This document shows positions 63,720 through 64,000 of a stretch of 64,000 nucleotides of DNA, piece by piece. This DNA is from Galbibacter mesophilus. GTDB lineage: Bacteria > Bacteroidota > Bacteroidia > Flavobacteriales > Flavobacteriaceae. The DNA lies in the NCBI RefSeq assembly GCF_023721415.1, contig NZ_JAMQVC010000006.1:1-64000 (forward strand), written 5' to 3'. Each line of letters opens with the position of its first letter. The stretch's first letter is position 1. Both the position numbers and the translations under genes were made by a program. Below the pieces are notes generated by a model that did no database searches, was not told the origin of the DNA, and saw only the letters and a program-made list of their open reading frames with translations.

Positions 63720-64000
63720 CTAAACCTCCTTAATATAGATTTCCCTTACTTTTTTGAATAAATCGGAAGAATAAACAAAACTGGTTACCGCTTCGTTATC
63801 CGTTTTGAAAATTTCTTTGTTGGTACCTTCCCATTCTTTATATCCGTTTTTAAGGAAAACAATTTTTTGTCCGATTTCCATTACCGAGTTCATATCGTGG
63901 GTGTTGATTACGGTGGTGATATCGAATTCCTGTGTAATTTCCTGAATCAACTGGTCGATAATGATGGCTGTTTTAGGGTCCAGACCGGAGTTTGGCTCAT
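63720..64000 (-). CDS. ABC transporter ATP-binding protein, C-terminal part
   Basis: The frame is open to the window edge at 64000, so the start is missing. The visible part has EPNSGLDPKTA (end of Walker B and D-loop) and VINTHDMNSVMEIGQKIVFLKNGYKEWEG with the H-loop His. The pattern is close to MlaF-type ATPases of retrograde lipid transport systems (family with THDMxS), but the partner genes lie outside the window. The stop is at 63720. Confidence 0.82.
   Translation of the reverse strand, partial: EPNSGLDPKTAIIIDQLIQEITQEFDITTVINTHDMNSVMEIGQKIVFLKNGYKEWEGTNKEIFKTDNEAVTSFVYSSDLFKKVREIYIKEV

Overview
The window is from a low-GC, gliding-type member of the Bacteroidetes, most likely a marine Flavobacteriaceae. 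The evidence is the pairing of gldJ (gliding and type IX secretion lipoprotein) with porV, -7 elements of the Bacteroidetes type (TAnnTTTG), weak Shine-Dalgarno signals, and a catabolic cluster rich in sulfatases. Genus and species cannot be fixed from the sequence alone.

Layout. (1) Bases 1-127 hold the 3' end of a 5S rRNA gene and its terminator, so an rRNA operon ends here. (2) Bases 649-18445 form an accessory catabolic island of 12 genes. A surface/periplasm-directed block carries two S1 sulfatases, a PHP-type metal protein, a GH29 fucosidase homologue and a large PQQ-type beta-propeller protein. A cytosolic block carries a class I CoA-transferase, an enoyl-CoA hydratase, a GH88-like unsaturated-uronide hydrolase and a LacI regulator. 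A third block carries a GRP-type sugar permease, an aldehyde dehydrogenase and an Nramp-fold transporter without the usual metal-binding motifs. The 16-bp palindrome TATTACACGTGTAATA lies ahead of the first and second blocks, and a 14/16 copy overlaps the start of the third. I infer that the whole island is one LacI-controlled regulon for a sulfated, probably uronate- and deoxysugar-containing glycan. It has no SusC/SusD pair in this window. (3) Bases 18633-23079 hold a GH63-type glucosidase and two secreted ferritin-like proteins.

(4) From 23459 to the end the content is mostly core flavobacterial genome: murF, gldJ / porV / cdd, the pyruvate dehydrogenase genes for E1 alpha and E2, a peptidase/SDR/SprT/mannose-1-P guanylyltransferase/DUF389 run, a MATE pump, ffh, folD, an AI-2E-family permease and a SpoU-type methyltransferase. 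A TetR-ABC-HlyD-TolC export operon follows, whose ABC ATPase domain has lost most catalytic motifs. Next come an ECF sigma/anti-sigma pair, an aminotransferase and murB, an aspartic protease with PDZ domain, a DUF1573 protein, valS, an acyl-CoA-binding protein/psd/cdsA/LUD/ftsH/rsfS series, birA, and the 3' part of an ABC transporter ATPase.

Non-coding structure includes a dispersed intergenic repeat family (copies at about 23157, 23254, 54640 and 54733), several strong hairpin terminators, a 7-bp tandem repeat (63636-63701), a candidate TetR operator between the -33 and -7 boxes of the efflux operon, and a structured leader ahead of porV. I saw no tRNA genes, CRISPR arrays, insertion sequences, integrases or phage genes.
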